Part shown: positions 50,060 to 63,310 of the stretch, one piece after another
Position numbering within the stretch: the first letter of the stretch is position 1
Layout of the letters: each line of letters starts with the position of its first letter
Source: Notamacropus eugenii
Taxonomy: Eukaryota > Chordata > Mammalia > Diprotodontia > Macropodidae
Length of the DNA stretch: 64,000 bases
Reading direction: 5' to 3'
NCBI RefSeq assembly: GCF_028372415.1
Contig: NC_092876.1
Location: forward strand, 221,637,528 to 221,701,527
Made by a program: the position numbers and the translations under genes
Notes under the pieces: generated by a model
Seen by the model: only the letters and a program-made list of their open reading frames with translations
Told to the model about the DNA's origin: nothing
The model's database searches: none

Positions 50060-50455
50060 GGTCAATGTAAGACAGTGGATGCAAAGTCAGAAAGATCTGC
50101 ATTTAAGTCTTGATTCTGACATGTCCTAGTCAGCTATGTGACCTTGGGAAAGTTGTTGTTTTTGAGTCATTTCAGTCATATCTTTGTGAACTCATTTGGG
50201 ACTTTCTTGGCAAAGATACTGGAGTGATTTATCACTTCCTTCTCTAGTTCATTTTACAGATGAGAAAACTGAGGCAAAGAGAGTTGAGTGACTTGCCCAG
50301 GGTCACACAACTAATAAATGTCTGAGGCTGGATTTGAACTCAGGAAGATGAGTCTTCCTGACTCCAGGTCCATCACTCTATCCACTGTACCACCCAGTTG
50401 CCCCTTGGGCAGCCTTTAAATGTTCTAGAAAGCTCTATAAAATGATAAATGGCAG
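50060..50455. repeat. MIR-like SINE (+) split by a tRNA-derived SINE (-)
   Basis: 50060-50145 (gtcagaaagatctgcattta, agctatgtgaccttgggaaa) resumes after 50405. The intervening 50146-50405 is a minus-strand SINE with gagtgacttgcccagggtca and tctatccactgtaccaccca. Confidence 0.65.
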
Positions 50456-50668
50456 AAAAAGTGCAGACTTGCCTTGGTATAGGATGTTTCCTCACTTAGG
50501 AGTCCCCTATACTCATAAAATCACACTTCTAACCTCCACCCCTGAACTTTATTTGCTCTGATTTGTGGAAGAATTAAGATAAATCTCTAAAAACAGGATG
50601 AACACATGCAGCTAACAAGAAGAGTTTATTCATTTTCATCAAAGGAAAACCTTCAATCAAAAGATTTA

Positions 50669-50836
<168 letters not shown>

Positions 50837-50837
50837 T

Positions 50838-51075
50838 TATAATAATAGCCAGCATTTATATAGTGTTTTATGGTTTGCAAAGTGCTACATGTTATCTCAT
50901 TTTATCCTTACAACAACTCTGGGAGGTAGATACTGTTGCTATCCCCATTTTACAGAGAAGAAAACTGAGGCAGAAAGAGGCTCAGAGTCACACCACTAAT
51001 GAAGTGTTGGAAGTAGACTCTGAACTCATCTTCTTGCCTGCAGGTTTAGCACTCACTCTATCCACCTAGGTCCTT
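50838..51075 (-). repeat. MIR-like SINE in FAP intron 18
   Basis: atagccagcatttatatagt, ctgggaggtagatactgttg, gaaaactgaggcagaaagag, cactcactctatccacctag. Confidence 0.65.
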
Positions 51076-51427
51076 AATATAGGGCACTGGAATTAATGCC
51101 TACTCTAGGGGCATATCAAGTAAAATTAAAATCAAGGAAACTTATTAAAATAGCCAATAATAAAAAAATGGTAACAAAAAGTTGGAGCTCTAGAAGAATG
51201 TACTATCAGTTTTTAACTTAAATGTTGAATTCTATTCCATTCAATTGGTTAATGCTTAGAGATGATGAGTAAATCTCTCAAGGTTGTCAGGCAGTGATTC
51301 CTTAGAGTGCACTGAGCATTCTAAACTGTGCATCTCTTCCATTACAGCTAAAAAAAAAGAAAAGGCAAGCAATGACCATGCAAACAATAGAGGTGAATAG
51401 GTGCATTAACATTTTTAAAAGTCTTAC

Positions 51428-51526
51428 TAATTCCATCCACTTCAAGTTTGTTAATTTCTTCTTTGGGCATTTGTATATCTTGCAGCGCTGTCTCTAAATC
51501 TTTATTTTCTTCAAGTATTTTAATTT
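51428..51526 (-). CDS. FAP: FAP exon 18
   Basis: 99 bases encoding residues 485-516 with parts of codons 484 and 517, IKILEENKDLETALQDIQ followed by MPKEEINKLEVDGI. This charged, helix-prone segment is less conserved than its neighbours; several residues differ from human FAP. Acceptor CAAAG (A at -3 is unusual but usable), donor ATTA|gtaag. Phases join cleanly to exons 17 and 19. Confidence 0.95.
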
Positions 51527-53730
51527 CTTTGGGAAAAAATAAAAATGTTAATTATGACTAACTTTATCCATGAAGAAAACAATTCCCTTTCCTTGAATTC
51601 AGGCCCACTCTTTGGATTTACAGTATGCTAAGAATTGAAAGTGGTTGAGGACTTGCATGATGACAAGACAATGCTGAAGAACTCAGATCTCTGCACCTGC
51701 CCAACTATTCCAAAATAGACTTTTATTCATTTATGTACATTTCAGGTGGGGAAGAACCAACTGTACTGCTTCTTGGATTTTTTTTTTTTAGTGGGTGTGG
51801 GGTGTGTGGATTTCCACCTGTTTGTCTGGCATCCTAAGGACATGAACTGACTGTAGTTTCTCCTTCTGTCCACTAAAAAAGAAATGTACTGGAAATCAAA
51901 TTCTTCTGCATATTAAACTTCAGGAACTTGCAAAAATCCCCTCTGTGCTTACTATAAGGTTTAACAGTCAGTCAATAAGCATTTATAAAATGCTTTACTA
52001 TCATACTGTGGCTTTTATAAATTTTATGCTTTACTCAATCTTTGTGTGTTGAAGTCACACTAGGCTCTCAAAGGTTATCCAAGCAGGGAGCAAATTCTGA
52101 TAAGTCTTACCAAACAGGAAAGGCTTCAAGTATAAATCAAGTAGCAGATGTGGTTGCCTGTCCCCCAAGGACCAACTCTTCAAGTGTCCAAGAGGCACCT
52201 CAGCATTAGGGTAGTTACTAGGGGATGAATTTTTCCAGCCATAGCTATTCAATAAGTGATCTACTAAAACCTGGAAAGATTTGGTCTGACCCAGTGAGAG
52301 GAGTATTCACATTGGTGAAATCGGAGAACCTTCAGATTGGATGTTAAAATATTTAAGTAGAGCTAACTTCTATCTGCAAGATGTTTCTTTAAAGACATCT
52401 TTCTTACAAGTTCTATTTCTTGGCAAAAATTGCTACAGACTTCCTTTCTGTCTTTGATCTTAAAGAATCTAAAAAAGAGGCACTTGTTCCACCAGAGATC
52501 ATTTATGTTTTACTCTTTTGAGCTTTGAAACAGAATAAATCCGTTGACCTATTGCAGGCCTGTGAAGTTGGAATACATACATGAGTACCCAGCAATAGAT
52601 GGCCTCTTCTGAACTATAACAGCCACCCTAGGCTTTCTAGGGAAGCTGTTTATGCAGAGTTAGCCACATTTTCTAAATGGGGGTCTGGATGACTCATGGA
52701 AAATGGCAATTGACACAAGAGAAGAACATCCTGTAGGCTTTTGTTTTTGTGCTGTTTCTTTTTTTAAAATTCCCTTTGAGGATTAGGAACTGGAGGAGTA
52801 TTTGCAACTACATCTAAGTTTGCCAAAAGGCTTCCATTATAGCCCTCAGTTTTCGTATACTTCAAACATTCTGATAAAATAGCCCTTTTTGGCTAAAACA
52901 TGCAATACGTAATCTTACCCCAAATGCGAATACTGTAGGGGTGGTTTGCACAAAAATCCATTGAGATATTTGAAATAAACTTAAGATTTGGAGGTAGAAT
53001 TGTGGGTAATTTAAAAATAATTAAACTTCTGGATTTTAAACTTCAGAGTTAGTTAAACCAACCAAGAAAATGACATCAGTGTGATTCCAAGAGTTATTAT
53101 TTGAGAATGGGCTATATAACCTAGAAAGGAGTGTGAATTCACAATTTTAACACACAAGTTCTAAATTTTCATTCCCCTCAACATGACTTCTGTACATGGA
53201 GTTGCCATTGGCTCAAAAGGCATACTGGGTACAGAAGGCATATGGGATGTTGAAAAGAATGATAATCTCTACAACTTTGGCCTCAAAAACAAACAAGAAA
53301 ATTATACGCAGACACCTATATTTATGCTGTAACCCACACTGCACATATGTGAAATTTTGAATCACTGGTTAGACTTCAAAATAAGTCCTAAACTCCTTGG
53401 TTTATGCAGTACAGCTTAGTAAATGATGCCACAAAAATGATAACTGAGGCATTATGGAATTTTTATAGTTTAAAGTAAATACTTCAAGCCAGTTTTGAAG
53501 TTCATTCTTGCATTTAATAAAATGGAAAAGGTAAAGTCCACATGGCTTTTGTCTCTTTGTTTTCCTCTAGAGAAGAACACAGGACTTTAGTTCCCTTTGT
53601 ATCTGGTACTGGCTTAAAAATATAACCTTGAAGATGAGAGTGTAAATTCTGTCTTCTTCCTTTTTTTTGGCTTATATTTTTATAGGTAAGTGCCAAAGAG
53701 CATGCCCCCTGGGAAACTATGACTTTGATT
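51527..53730. other. FAP intron 17, right-of-exon-18 part: unique
   Basis: About 2.2 kb with no recognised repeat or additional exon. Confidence 0.4.
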
Positions 53731-53734
53731 TCTT

Positions 53735-54205
53735 TTCACTCATCGATCAGGAAGTATTTGCCAGGCACTGTGCTGGGCAATGGGCATATAAAGACAAAGA
53801 GTGAAATCATCCCTTCTCCCATGGAGTTTACATTCAAATGGAGAAGACAAATTAAGAAGCATGAATGTGTGTCTTATATATGGATATATCCTAGATAAAA
53901 AGTGAATAGACACAAATGTCCCTTCTAGACATCTCTACCTACTGTTGACTACATTTTGAGTTAGATTCAATTGTAATTTTACTTAGTTTCTGTAGTCTAG
54001 TATGGGTTCTGTATGGATGCCAACCAGATGAGGCTTCCTTTATGGGAAGTAAGAACATCTGGGACAGCTGTGAACGACTTTAAGGGACATATAGAGGAAC
54101 TCCTCTGTTTGACTGATACTGGGATTGGGGCTCATATATTGAGGCTTAGCACAGCACTTAACACAGAGTCTGGAACACAGTAGGCAGTTAAGAAATGAAT
54201 ACTGA
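53735..54205. repeat. CR1/L2 LINE ends (two pieces)
   Basis: 53735-53880 (gccaggcactgtgctgggca, catggagtttacattcaaat) and 54140-54205 (gcttagcacagcacttaaca, cagtaggcagttaagaaatg). Confidence 0.5.
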
Positions 54206-54544
54206 CTGACTAACTGATCACATCTAACTTTGTTATGTTGTGCTTTTCTAGTGCGTAGTTATTGTGTTTCAGAGTAAATAATTTGGATTACAGTATTTTA
54301 AAATTTGTATAATAATGATCTATGTAATAAAAGATTACATTTCAGCCTGATGAACCCTGATAAGTGAGATTATTTGACCTTTGATTTAATTTAATAAGCT
54401 TTTAGGAAGCCCAGTGCTGTGTGCCAGGCACCTATGCTAGCAACTAAATTGTACCCGATGCTAATACTTCTTGACCCTCTTTTCCTCATCCCCCTAAAAC
54501 CTAGCTTTCACCCTTATTACTCTCCTAAAACTACTTCTTCAAAG

Positions 54545-54720
54545 TCTCCAGGTTATAGGATTCTAGATTTAGAGCTCAAAAGGGAACATTGAAGCCTTCT
54601 TTTGCAGATGAGCAAACTACAACCCAAAGAAACGAAATTGTTTGCCTAGGGTTGTGCAAGCGAGTGTCAGAGAAAAAATTTGAACCAGGCTTTATCTCAA
54701 TAGCTTTTTTTTTCAGTCTC
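54545..54720 (-). repeat. MIR-like SINE
   Basis: attctagatttagagctcaa, gcagatgagcaaactacaac, tgcctagggttgtgcaagcg. Confidence 0.5.
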
Positions 54721-55059
54721 CATCTTGACTTCTTTGCACCATCTGAAACTATTACCTCCCTCCTCCCCCTGTCCATTTCATAATTAGTTCATCCCTTGGT
54801 TTCAGAGGAAACATACTATATTGATTCTTCTCTGGCTTCTCTTTCTCTTTCCTCATCTTTGGCAAATGTTCCCCCCAGGGAATCCTTGGACCTCTTCTCC
54901 TCACTTTCTATACTTTTTCCCTCACCAGTATCATTGTCATACCTTTTCACATTTTCAAGTCCTACCTTTAGGCAGATGATTCCTGAGTCTACATGTGAGA
55001 GGAGGGGAAGTCCTTTAGTGTAGTTTTAAGGTTAGATAGCTTAAAACTACATGAAGATT

Positions 55060-56580
55060 TTCAGGACACCCTGTATTTCCTGGATTGGTCTCTCTTCTGT
55101 GTCCCAGAATTCCTGCTGCCTTTAGGACATCTTTATATAAGTTACCTGAATGTCCCACCAGCACCTCAAGGTGTATAGATCCAAATCAGTATCTTCTTAA
55201 GACCTTCAGACATCATGCCCAGGAGGTACACAGTGTCTGGGAGTAGTAAGCACTTCATAAATGCTTACTGATTGTTTTGTTTCAACCTTAGAAGCTTGGA
55301 ACCATACTTCTTTACCCTTCCTGGACACTGTCAATTGATGTGTAACATTTCTCCCTCTTAGAATATAAACTTCTTGAGGGCAGGGTTGGGTTTGGGTTTT
55401 TCTTTTTTTGGTGGGTTTTTTTTTTGGTTTTACATTTGTATCCTCAGAGTTTAGCACATAGTGCCTGGCATATAATATGTACTTAGTTAATACTATTTCT
55501 TTCATTCTTTCCCCTCAACCTGCTCTTCTTTCTGACTTAGCCATTTCTCTCTGTAGCACTAGGGTTCACCTAGATTCCTATTGTTCCAACCTCAGTGTTA
55601 TGTTCCAATCCTCTCTCTCCCTTCCATCTCACATACCATCAGTCACAAAGTCCTACTGATTGCACCTCACTATCTCTTATATCTATCCTCCTCCTCCTCC
55701 TCTCTCTTTCCATTGTCATCATATGAATATCATCTTATTTTCATAACATCATAGATTTCAAGAGCTAGAAGGAACTTTAGAGACCACCCATTTCAACCGC
55801 TTATTTTACATATCTCTAAGTGATCTGAAAATTGACAAGGGCAGTAAGCAGAGATGGAATTTGAGCCCAGGTCCTATCTCCAAATCTAGCACTTTTTTCC
55901 ATTATACCACACGGTCTCTGACTGTGTAATTGCACTGACTTCCTAACAGATAGATCTTCCTACTCCTCCTCCTCTCCAATCCACCCTTCATAATGCTGCC
56001 ACACTAATCTATGTAGACCAATCTGGTCACACCGCTCATCTGCTCAGAAATCTTGAAAGCTCCCTATTTCCTATTGTTTTTTCATTTTGGACTCTTTGGT
56101 TGAAATTTAAGGTCCCTAATACTCTGTCACCATCCTACTTTTCCAGCCTTATCTCACATTATTTCTCCCTGTGCACTCTGTAGTCTGGCCTACCTTTTTT
56201 TAGACTTTTTGCCTGCTGATCACACCTTGAATTGTCCTGTCTCTCTGCATTGTTCCCCAAATGTTGACTATCTCTTTTTGCTAAAAAGAATTCCTACTCA
56301 GGCTAGTTCAAGTCTAGTTCAAAGGTCACATTCTCCATGACACTTTCCTTGATTCCCCCATCAGTGACATCCTTTTCTCTTGTCCCTTTCAAAGGACTTT
56401 GCAATTCTGAATTTCATTGATCAAGTAGCACTTCACATTTGTGTTTGTTTCTACCTTTAACCAATCTGTAACCTTTAGGAAGTCAGAAATTATATTTTAT
56501 CTAAACTTTGACTTTCCCCTGCCCCATAGCACAGTGTTCGGCATAGAATAGGTGCTTAATGAAAAGAAAACCTTGGACTA
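55060..56580 (+). repeat. CR1/L2-clade LINE 3' ends with a nested MIR-like SINE
   Basis: LINE endings at 55340-55500 (ttagcacatagtgcctggca) and 55920-56580 (ctatgtagaccaatctggtc, gcacagtgttcggcataga, ggtgcttaatg). A minus-strand MIR-like element occupies about 55745-55920 (agatttcaagagctagaagg, ttgagcccaggtcctatctc). Confidence 0.6.
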
Positions 56581-56649
56581 TTGCATTTTGCAACAGGATA
56601 TGTCAACTATAAACTCAAGGGAAATAATAGAATATGTAAAATGAAGTAC

Positions 56650-56697
56650 CTTGATCACTGTGGCCATCATACAGGGTAGAAATAGGAACACCAGGGC
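56650..56697 (-). CDS. FAP: FAP exon 17
   Basis: 48 bases, the smallest complete exon found, encoding residues 469-483 with parts of codons 468 and 484 (PGVPISTLYDGHSDQ). Acceptor TGCAG. Donor AAG|gtactt lacks the +5 G. It closes the beta-propeller part of the protein. Confidence 0.95.
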
Positions 56698-57730
56698 CTG
56701 CATGCAGAATTAAAAACAAAGACAAGATTTATATTTAAAACATTGCTCAATTTTAAACAAAAAAATTGATATTTAGAGATAACTTTGGTTTGTCTCAGGG
56801 TGGCATGCATCCTTTCATTTTGCAGTTTTTTTTCCTGTAGAGAGGTAAACATCACCTTTAAAAATACATTTAAGCAACACATGAGATCAGAGCTCCATCA
56901 AAGAAAAAGATTGAGAGAAAAGTAGCTTTTCCTACACTTCCCAATAGTATTTCTTAAGAGTTAAGGTGCTGTTACTAAGGTGACCCTAGAAGTAAAAATG
57001 TCAAATGGGTTCTGGGAAGGTGTCTTATCACATTGGTTAAGATGAATGGTTTTTATGTGGTGACACTAACATGAAATAATCTTCAAAACAGTGCTCGGGA
57101 TGGGTTTTCGTTCTGGAACACTTTCTTCTCTGCCTAGCTGATTAATTTCTGTGAGTCCAGCTCGTCTTTTTTTCTTTAATGTAAAGATAAAATTCAGAAA
57201 GGAATCTAAACTTTTCCCACTCAGATATGTCAACTTCTCACATTGAGGTTGTAACTCTGTAAACTAGATTGTAAGTTTTTAGCCAAGTTCATTGTTGATG
57301 TATAAATTCTGAGGTTAATGATATACCACTTTCATATACTGTACAATAAAATAGTATGTGAGTAGCAAGTTCATTGGATAAATATTTTCAGATGAGCATG
57401 GGTTAAATGCCAATAAAAGTCTATTTGGGATTCATGAAAGAGGCATCTATGAAGTATACAGGATTTTTCTTAATGTATTTTTATGGCCTTCTTCCTCTTA
57501 AAATGATGAACTGAAATAGATTGTTATTTTTTTTCTTGCTAATCAAGTCATAAAGAAGAGAGGGAAATAAGTTGCCTCCTAGAACCTAGGCAATCATTTT
57601 CATTCTGCAGATTATACGTTATACCTTCAGATTATAAGCGAGGGGCAAGATTTCATAAAACCGCTGAGGGTGGGACTTTGAGCCACTAGCCTCTTAAGTT
57701 CTCTCAGGGTCCTTTAGGCCCTTGATAACG
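56698..57730. other. FAP intron 16, unique stretch
   Basis: No repeat or exon recognised. Confidence 0.4.
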
Positions 57731-57734
57731 AGCC

Positions 57735-58535
57735 AGAATAATAGCTGACATTCATGTAGAAATTTAAGATGTCTATCTATTATCGCAGGTGATTCTCACA
57801 ACAAATTTGTGAGATGATAGCTATTACTATCCCCAAACAACCTTGTTAGCTAGAGGCTATTTTTACCAATGCAGAAGCCAAAGCTAAAAGAGAAGGTGAG
57901 TGGTTTATTAGTAAAATATCTGAACCTCGGTCTACCTGTCTTCACTTCTGGTACTCTAGTGAACAAAGAGGGCAGCTTCTCCTGAGAGACTCCATCTGTA
58001 GGTGTAGCCACAATGGTACCACTCTTCCACTCACAGATCTTAAAGGACCTCTCTCTTTACAATGTCCTAGGGCTGTTAGGACCTAATTGTTTTTAGTAAG
58101 TACGGTAGTCAGCTGGCATTTATTAAGTGCCTACTACTCTGCTGCACTAAGTCCTGGACACAAAGTAAGACAAAAACAAAACAAATGTGGTCTCTGCTCC
58201 CAGAGAGCTTACAGTACCATGTTGGAACTAACAAGAATGATAATAGTTAACATTTATATAGCACTCTAAGGATACTTAATATCATATTATCATTATATTA
58301 AGGATGCTTAATATTATATTATCAATATTATCTCATTTTATCCTTCACAACAAACTTTGGATGTAGGTAGGTGCTATTATTAGATCCATTTTACAGAAGA
58401 GGAAACTGAGACTGAAGGAGATTAGGTGACTTGCCTAGGGTCACACAGCCAGTAAGGGTCTAAGGGTAGATTTGAACTCTGGTCCTTCTGACTCCAGGTC
58501 CAGAGTTCTATGCAATGTGCCACTGACCTGTCCTA
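57735..58535 (-). repeat. MIR-like SINEs and a CR1/L2 end
   Basis: 57735-57960 MIR-like; 58090-58240 LINE end (gcatttattaagtgcctact, cccagagagcttacagtacc); 58240-58535 a better preserved MIR-like copy (cattttacagaagaggaaac, cttgcctagggtcacacagc). Confidence 0.6.
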
Positions 58536-58789
58536 ACAGTTAGAATTAATTATTAGTGTGATTTGCCAACATACTTGCATCCTTCAATTAGGATTTCTTT
58601 TCACTGATCTTTGTGAACAGGTAAAAGTTACAAGTTTAGTGATTCTTAGATCTTCTTCCAGTCCTACATGGGTTTTTCCTACACTGGCACAGTGAATCAT
58701 TTTACTGTATTTGCAAAAACACCAGATGAGGTGGTGCTTTCCACATGGTTCATTTTTTTTGCCAAATATAAAATTACCATACTGAACAG

Positions 58790-59480
58790 GAAGCGTGGGT
58801 AGTGGTAAGAGCACTGAGCTAGGACCGCTGGGTTCTAGTCCTGGATTTGTTACTAACTTGCTATGTGGCCTTGGGCTGAAGTTTTCTTAGCTATAAAAAG
58901 GTAATTAATGAGACTTGCCTTACCTACCTCACATAGTTGTTCTAATGATAAGAAATAATAGATATGAAGATGAACTAAAAAAGGAGTAATATAAAAATGC
59001 GTTATAATATATGTAGATATGGTCTAGATGTTCCATTTTCTAAGATTTTTCAAACATGGTACAAATGGAAAAATAATTATCCCAGGAGTCAGGAGACTGG
59101 GATTCCAATCTAATCTAATCTGTCACTGACTAGTTGAGTGACCATGACCATGTTGGTTCACTTGTCTTGGACTAATTTTCCTTATCTCAGAAATGAGGGA
59201 GTGGGGCTAGATGACATCTGTCATCTCTTGTAGCTCTAAAAGCTACAAGAGTCTGTGAATTATAATATTTAGCACGTAAAGAGTTTACAGGTAAAAAGAA
59301 CTTATTTGTACCTTATCTGATCTGATCTTTCTAAAAATCTCACAGATGAGGAAAACTGAGGTTCATCAAGCTTCAGGAGACTTGGCCGTGCTCGTATTAG
59401 TTGGGATTTGAACCCAGGCTTTTCTAGCACCAAGATTAGCACTCTGGACCACTGCCCTGTTTTACTAAATTCCACAAAAG
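58790..59480. repeat. Three MIR-like SINE copies
   Basis: 58790-59000 plus (gagcactgagctaggaccgc, tgctatgtggccttgggctg), 59085-59260 plus (cccaggagtcaggagactgg, ggggctagatgacatctgtc), 59265-59480 minus (ttgggatttgaacccaggct). Confidence 0.55.
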
Positions 59481-59884
59481 GAGGCACTACTTTCAGGATG
59501 TTAGACATAAGGTAGGACAGGTGAATAATGTATGCCTTGAGAGATCATAGTATATTGGACATAGTTTTGAATAGCCTGGGTCTAATGTCCAGAGTATTTT
59601 AAAAAGTAGTTATTTTATGAAAATGTCTCATACAAATTGGCATATTCTGTCACGCTGAAGGGAATATTTTGGGCAGGATTTTTATTTACTCTCATGTCAA
59701 AATGGTCTTTAAACTTATTGTATGAGACTCTTTTCTGGCTTAGCTATGTGACAGGTAGGGTCACATTCCAATTTAGTAATGGCTTCATCCCATACTGTGC
59801 GACTCAGTTACATAGACCTTTTCTCTACTTCTCAGAAATGCCTGCCCACCTTCTCTGTGTGTGTGGTTTTGTTTTTGTGTGTTT

Positions 59885-60000
59885 GTTTGTTTTGGCGAGG
59901 CAATCAGGGTTAAGTGACTTGTCTGTGGTCACACAGTTAGTAAGCGTCAAACGTCTGAAGCCAGATTTGAACTCAGGTCCTCCTGATTGCATCTCCCTTT
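59885..60000 (-). repeat. tRNA-derived SINE fragment
   Basis: gaggcaatcagggttaagtg, tggtcacacagttagtaagc, gatttgaactcaggtcctcc. Confidence 0.7.
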
Positions 60001-60029
60001 GTGCTGGTTATGTCATATGCCTCTCTTTT

Positions 60030-60665
60030 CACTTCTGCCTCCTATCTTCCAGTACGACCCTGCTCAAGCAGCATCTTTTACACAAAGCTTTTCTTGACGT
60101 CTTTTTTCTTTTTTGGTTTCCCTTTCATTTGATTTATTATTAGCAGAAAATTGTCTTAGTTTCTACTGTAACAAACCATAATGACCTTAGATGAATCAAT
60201 CGTACTCTCGTGTGGGCTGAGGAAAAGGGTGTCGGGGCACCCCTATATATCGTGGTCCTTATTTAATTCCCCCCTCTGCACACAGTTCCTTTGTCCCTCT
60301 TGTCCACTGAACCCTCTGCTTCCCATCACCTGTGTTCACAGCAACCTGCAACCTCAGATCTCCACAGATGGTTATCTGGACAAAATGACCTCAACAACAC
60401 ACCCTGGCCCAGGCCTGGGTAGAGGACCCCTGGGGTTTGGTTGAGAGGCCCCCTAAGCTCAGCCACCTCACCCTACAGCACATGGGGCAGGGATTGGGAA
60501 GGAGGGAGGGACAAAGGCTAGTGCCCACCCTCCCTAACTCCCTGGGACTTAACTACATTCTATATGTTTTTATTTATTCTTTATAGTTTTCTCCCTACCA
60601 CCTAGCACCTTACCTGACACATAGTAGGCACTTATTAGACACTTGCTGATGGATTGACCCTGGGA
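60030..60665 (+). repeat. CR1/L2 LINE 3' end split by a GC-richer unassigned insert
   Basis: The left part near 60060-60095 encodes LLKQHLLHKAF, the C-terminal signature; the right part at 60540-60660 has the ending pattern (gacacatagtaggcacttat). Between them, about 60160-60530 is GC-richer, of different texture and matches no family I recognise. Confidence 0.5.
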
Positions 60666-60799
60666 ACTAGGGCAAACCCAGTGGTCCCTTGAGTAAAGGC
60701 AAGATTCTCAATCAATCCTGTGGTTCCATTTTTTACACCTCTGGGAGAAACTCCCTGTTCTATTTTTTTGGTTTCCTTATTAAGGGAACAGGGAGAATG

Positions 60800-61065
60800 G
60801 AGTAAGTAAGCATTTATATAATGCCTGCTGTATGCCAGGCAGTGTGCTAAAAACTTTAAAAACATTATCTTGTTTGATCCTCACAACTCTAGGAGATAGG
60901 TGCTATTATTTTTCTCATTTTACAGTTGAGAAAACTGAGGCAAACAGAGGTTAGATGACTTGCCCAGGGTTACAAGTTAGTTAGTGTCTGAGGCTAGATT
61001 TGAACTCAGATTTTCCTGACTTGAGACTCAATAAACTATCTAATGTACCATCCTTTATGGCCCTT
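60800..61065 (-). repeat. MIR-like SINE
   Basis: tgtatgccaggcagtgtgct, ctcacaactctaggagatag, cattttacagttgagaaaac, tgacttgcccagggttacaa. Confidence 0.65.
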
Positions 61066-61564
61066 AGCAACTTTTAGGTCCACGCAAAGAGACCTAATAT
61101 AGATAAATTCAAGGAGAAACAATTGGAGGGTTAGAGAATCCCCAGCAGTCAGTTTGGGAGTTCACTAGACGCTTGTTGTGTCATGTGAATTCCCAATCTG
61201 TTTTTCGAATCTTGTAGCATCTAAGTTCATAGGGTATCCCTTTATGGGTTTTGTGACATGTTTCTTTGCTTGTCAAACAACCTATTAGTGATGTGTGAAT
61301 AAAATATTTCAGGCCAGAAAATGTTATATGTCAGGAAAATATTGATATAATGTAGACACATCCTATGCCATCAGGTTGCTGTGAGTCGTCTGGTCGAAGG
61401 AGTAGTTTCTCTGTTGGAAATCCAAACAAGTAATCTCTTACAGGTACAGTTAAAATATGCACAGACACACATGTAAGACTAGAAGGTATCTCAGCACTTG
61501 CAAGGTCACAGTTTTATCTTCCAATTGTAGGCAATCTGGTAACAGAACAATCCAAGAAAGATGT

Positions 61565-61760
61565 TTGTTCTAGAACAGGAGTTCTTAACCTATTCTGGGC
61601 CATGATTTTCTGTAGCAGTCTAGTGAAACCTAAGAACCTCTTCTTAGAACGATGATTTTAAGTGCATAAAATAAACATATAGAAGAAAAGGAAACCAATT
61701 ATATCAAAATGCTGTTAAGAAAATATCTTAAGTTTTAAATTCAGTAAAGATCCCCTGTCT
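61565..61760 (+). repeat. hAT-like non-autonomous element
   Basis: Starts aacaggagttcttaacctat and contains gaaaccaattatatcaaaat; related fragments at 3930 and 39395. It ends near FAP exon 16. Confidence 0.45.
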
Positions 61761-61878
61761 AGAGGTTTGGAAAGAAAGAGCTTCAATTCCTTCCCTGGGT
61801 AACCCAAATCCAGTAGCCATTCCATCAGGAAATTCTTTTTACATAGGGTCATTCCCATTGGCTTTGCCAGTTACTTTA

Positions 61879-62019
<141 letters not shown>

Positions 62020-62219
62020 TTAAAATAACATGAAACTAAAGTTTTTCAATTGTTTTTATCCAAATGTATTGCATCATGTAAAGGACCTAATTTAAATATC
62101 AAGACACCAAACCCACTCCATTTTCTACTGCCAATATGGCTTTTAGTGGTTTCTAAACAATACATTTTTTTTCCTATAGCCTGATTTATAACTGAGCAAG
62201 TATAAAACTTGATGATCAT

Positions 62220-62390
62220 GAGATTATAGATTTAAAGCTGGAAGAGAATGCACAGGACATCTAGTACAATTCCTTCATATGAGGGAAATAGGGTCCTAGA
62301 AAGTTAAATGTTTTGCCTGTGGTCACACTGATAAGCATCAGAAGCAGGACTGAATCCCGGTATTCTGAAGCCCTTTGACAGTTAACATCA
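62220..62390 (-). repeat. MIR-like SINE in FAP intron 15
   Basis: gagattatagatttaaagct, gcctgtggtcacactgataa, agcaggactgaatcccggta. Confidence 0.5.
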
Positions 62391-62589
62391 GAATAAGAAT
62401 GTTCGGACACCTTTTAGGGGGATGGAAGGGACTTTCTGATTTTCTGTAATGTTCAAGGTGCTGACCAGTTAAGGACTGTGATCTCTCCTCTTCAGACAAT
62501 TTAACAATCAGCTCTAACACATTCTTGCTTGTTCTGTATTTGTGCATAGAAATCTACAGAAAATGGTGATAGAATGAGAAGAGCACTAA

Positions 62590-63310
62590 GCTGGTTGTAA
62601 AATTAGAAAATTATCAGGAAATTCTTCCCTTGCTCTCTTCCTCTGCTTCCTACCACTCATTGAGGAGTGTCTCGGTTCAATGTGTCTTCCCATCTCCTCT
62701 CATTCCTCCTTACTCCTCCTCCAAAGTAAGCTCTGTGCAGTGGGCAATAAAACCTTTGTACTCTGGCAAGAAGGGCTCCTGTCCCAGTGAGCTTTGGAGG
62801 ATAGTAGTTGCAGCTTGTCCAAGACCCAGTGACTCTGGCCAATAATTACTCAGCCTTTACCAACCTTACCACTAACCCCTGATTTTGGAATAAGCTATAC
62901 TATTGACCTTAGTGGGGTGCTGTTGGATACCCTGTCCACTTTGGGGTTTTTGACTTTGGCTACAGTAACTGCCTTCAGGGACCTCACCAACTTCTACTAC
63001 CTTTCCAGGGCCCTGATCAAGGGAAGAACCTTTCCAGGTCAGGGGCCCATGTCCTCTCATTCCTAAAGGAGTGGGGTGATGGTTGGAGTGGCCCCTGAAA
63101 TCTGCCTGAACCCTTCATAGAGCTACATACCTGATGACACTAACTTTGGGATCTACACGTTGAAAGCGGGAGCCCTGTCCACCTGTGGAAGCAGTTCTGA
63201 AGCACAGAACAGCCACTTGCTTCACATCTCACTGGGCTGAGACTGAGCTGAGTTCCCTCGGAGCACCTTGAATCCTGGCCCACCCCACCTGAACACTTTG
63301 AAGAAACATC
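62590..63310. other. GC-richer unassigned segment in FAP intron 15
   Basis: Markedly richer in C and G than its flanks. A plus-strand frame of about 80 codons stays open from about 62835 to a TAA at 63064-63066 but has no ATG at its start and no motif I recognise. An AATAAA lies at 62747-62752. It could be part of an old LTR or a decayed retrocopy; neither is shown. Confidence 0.3.
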
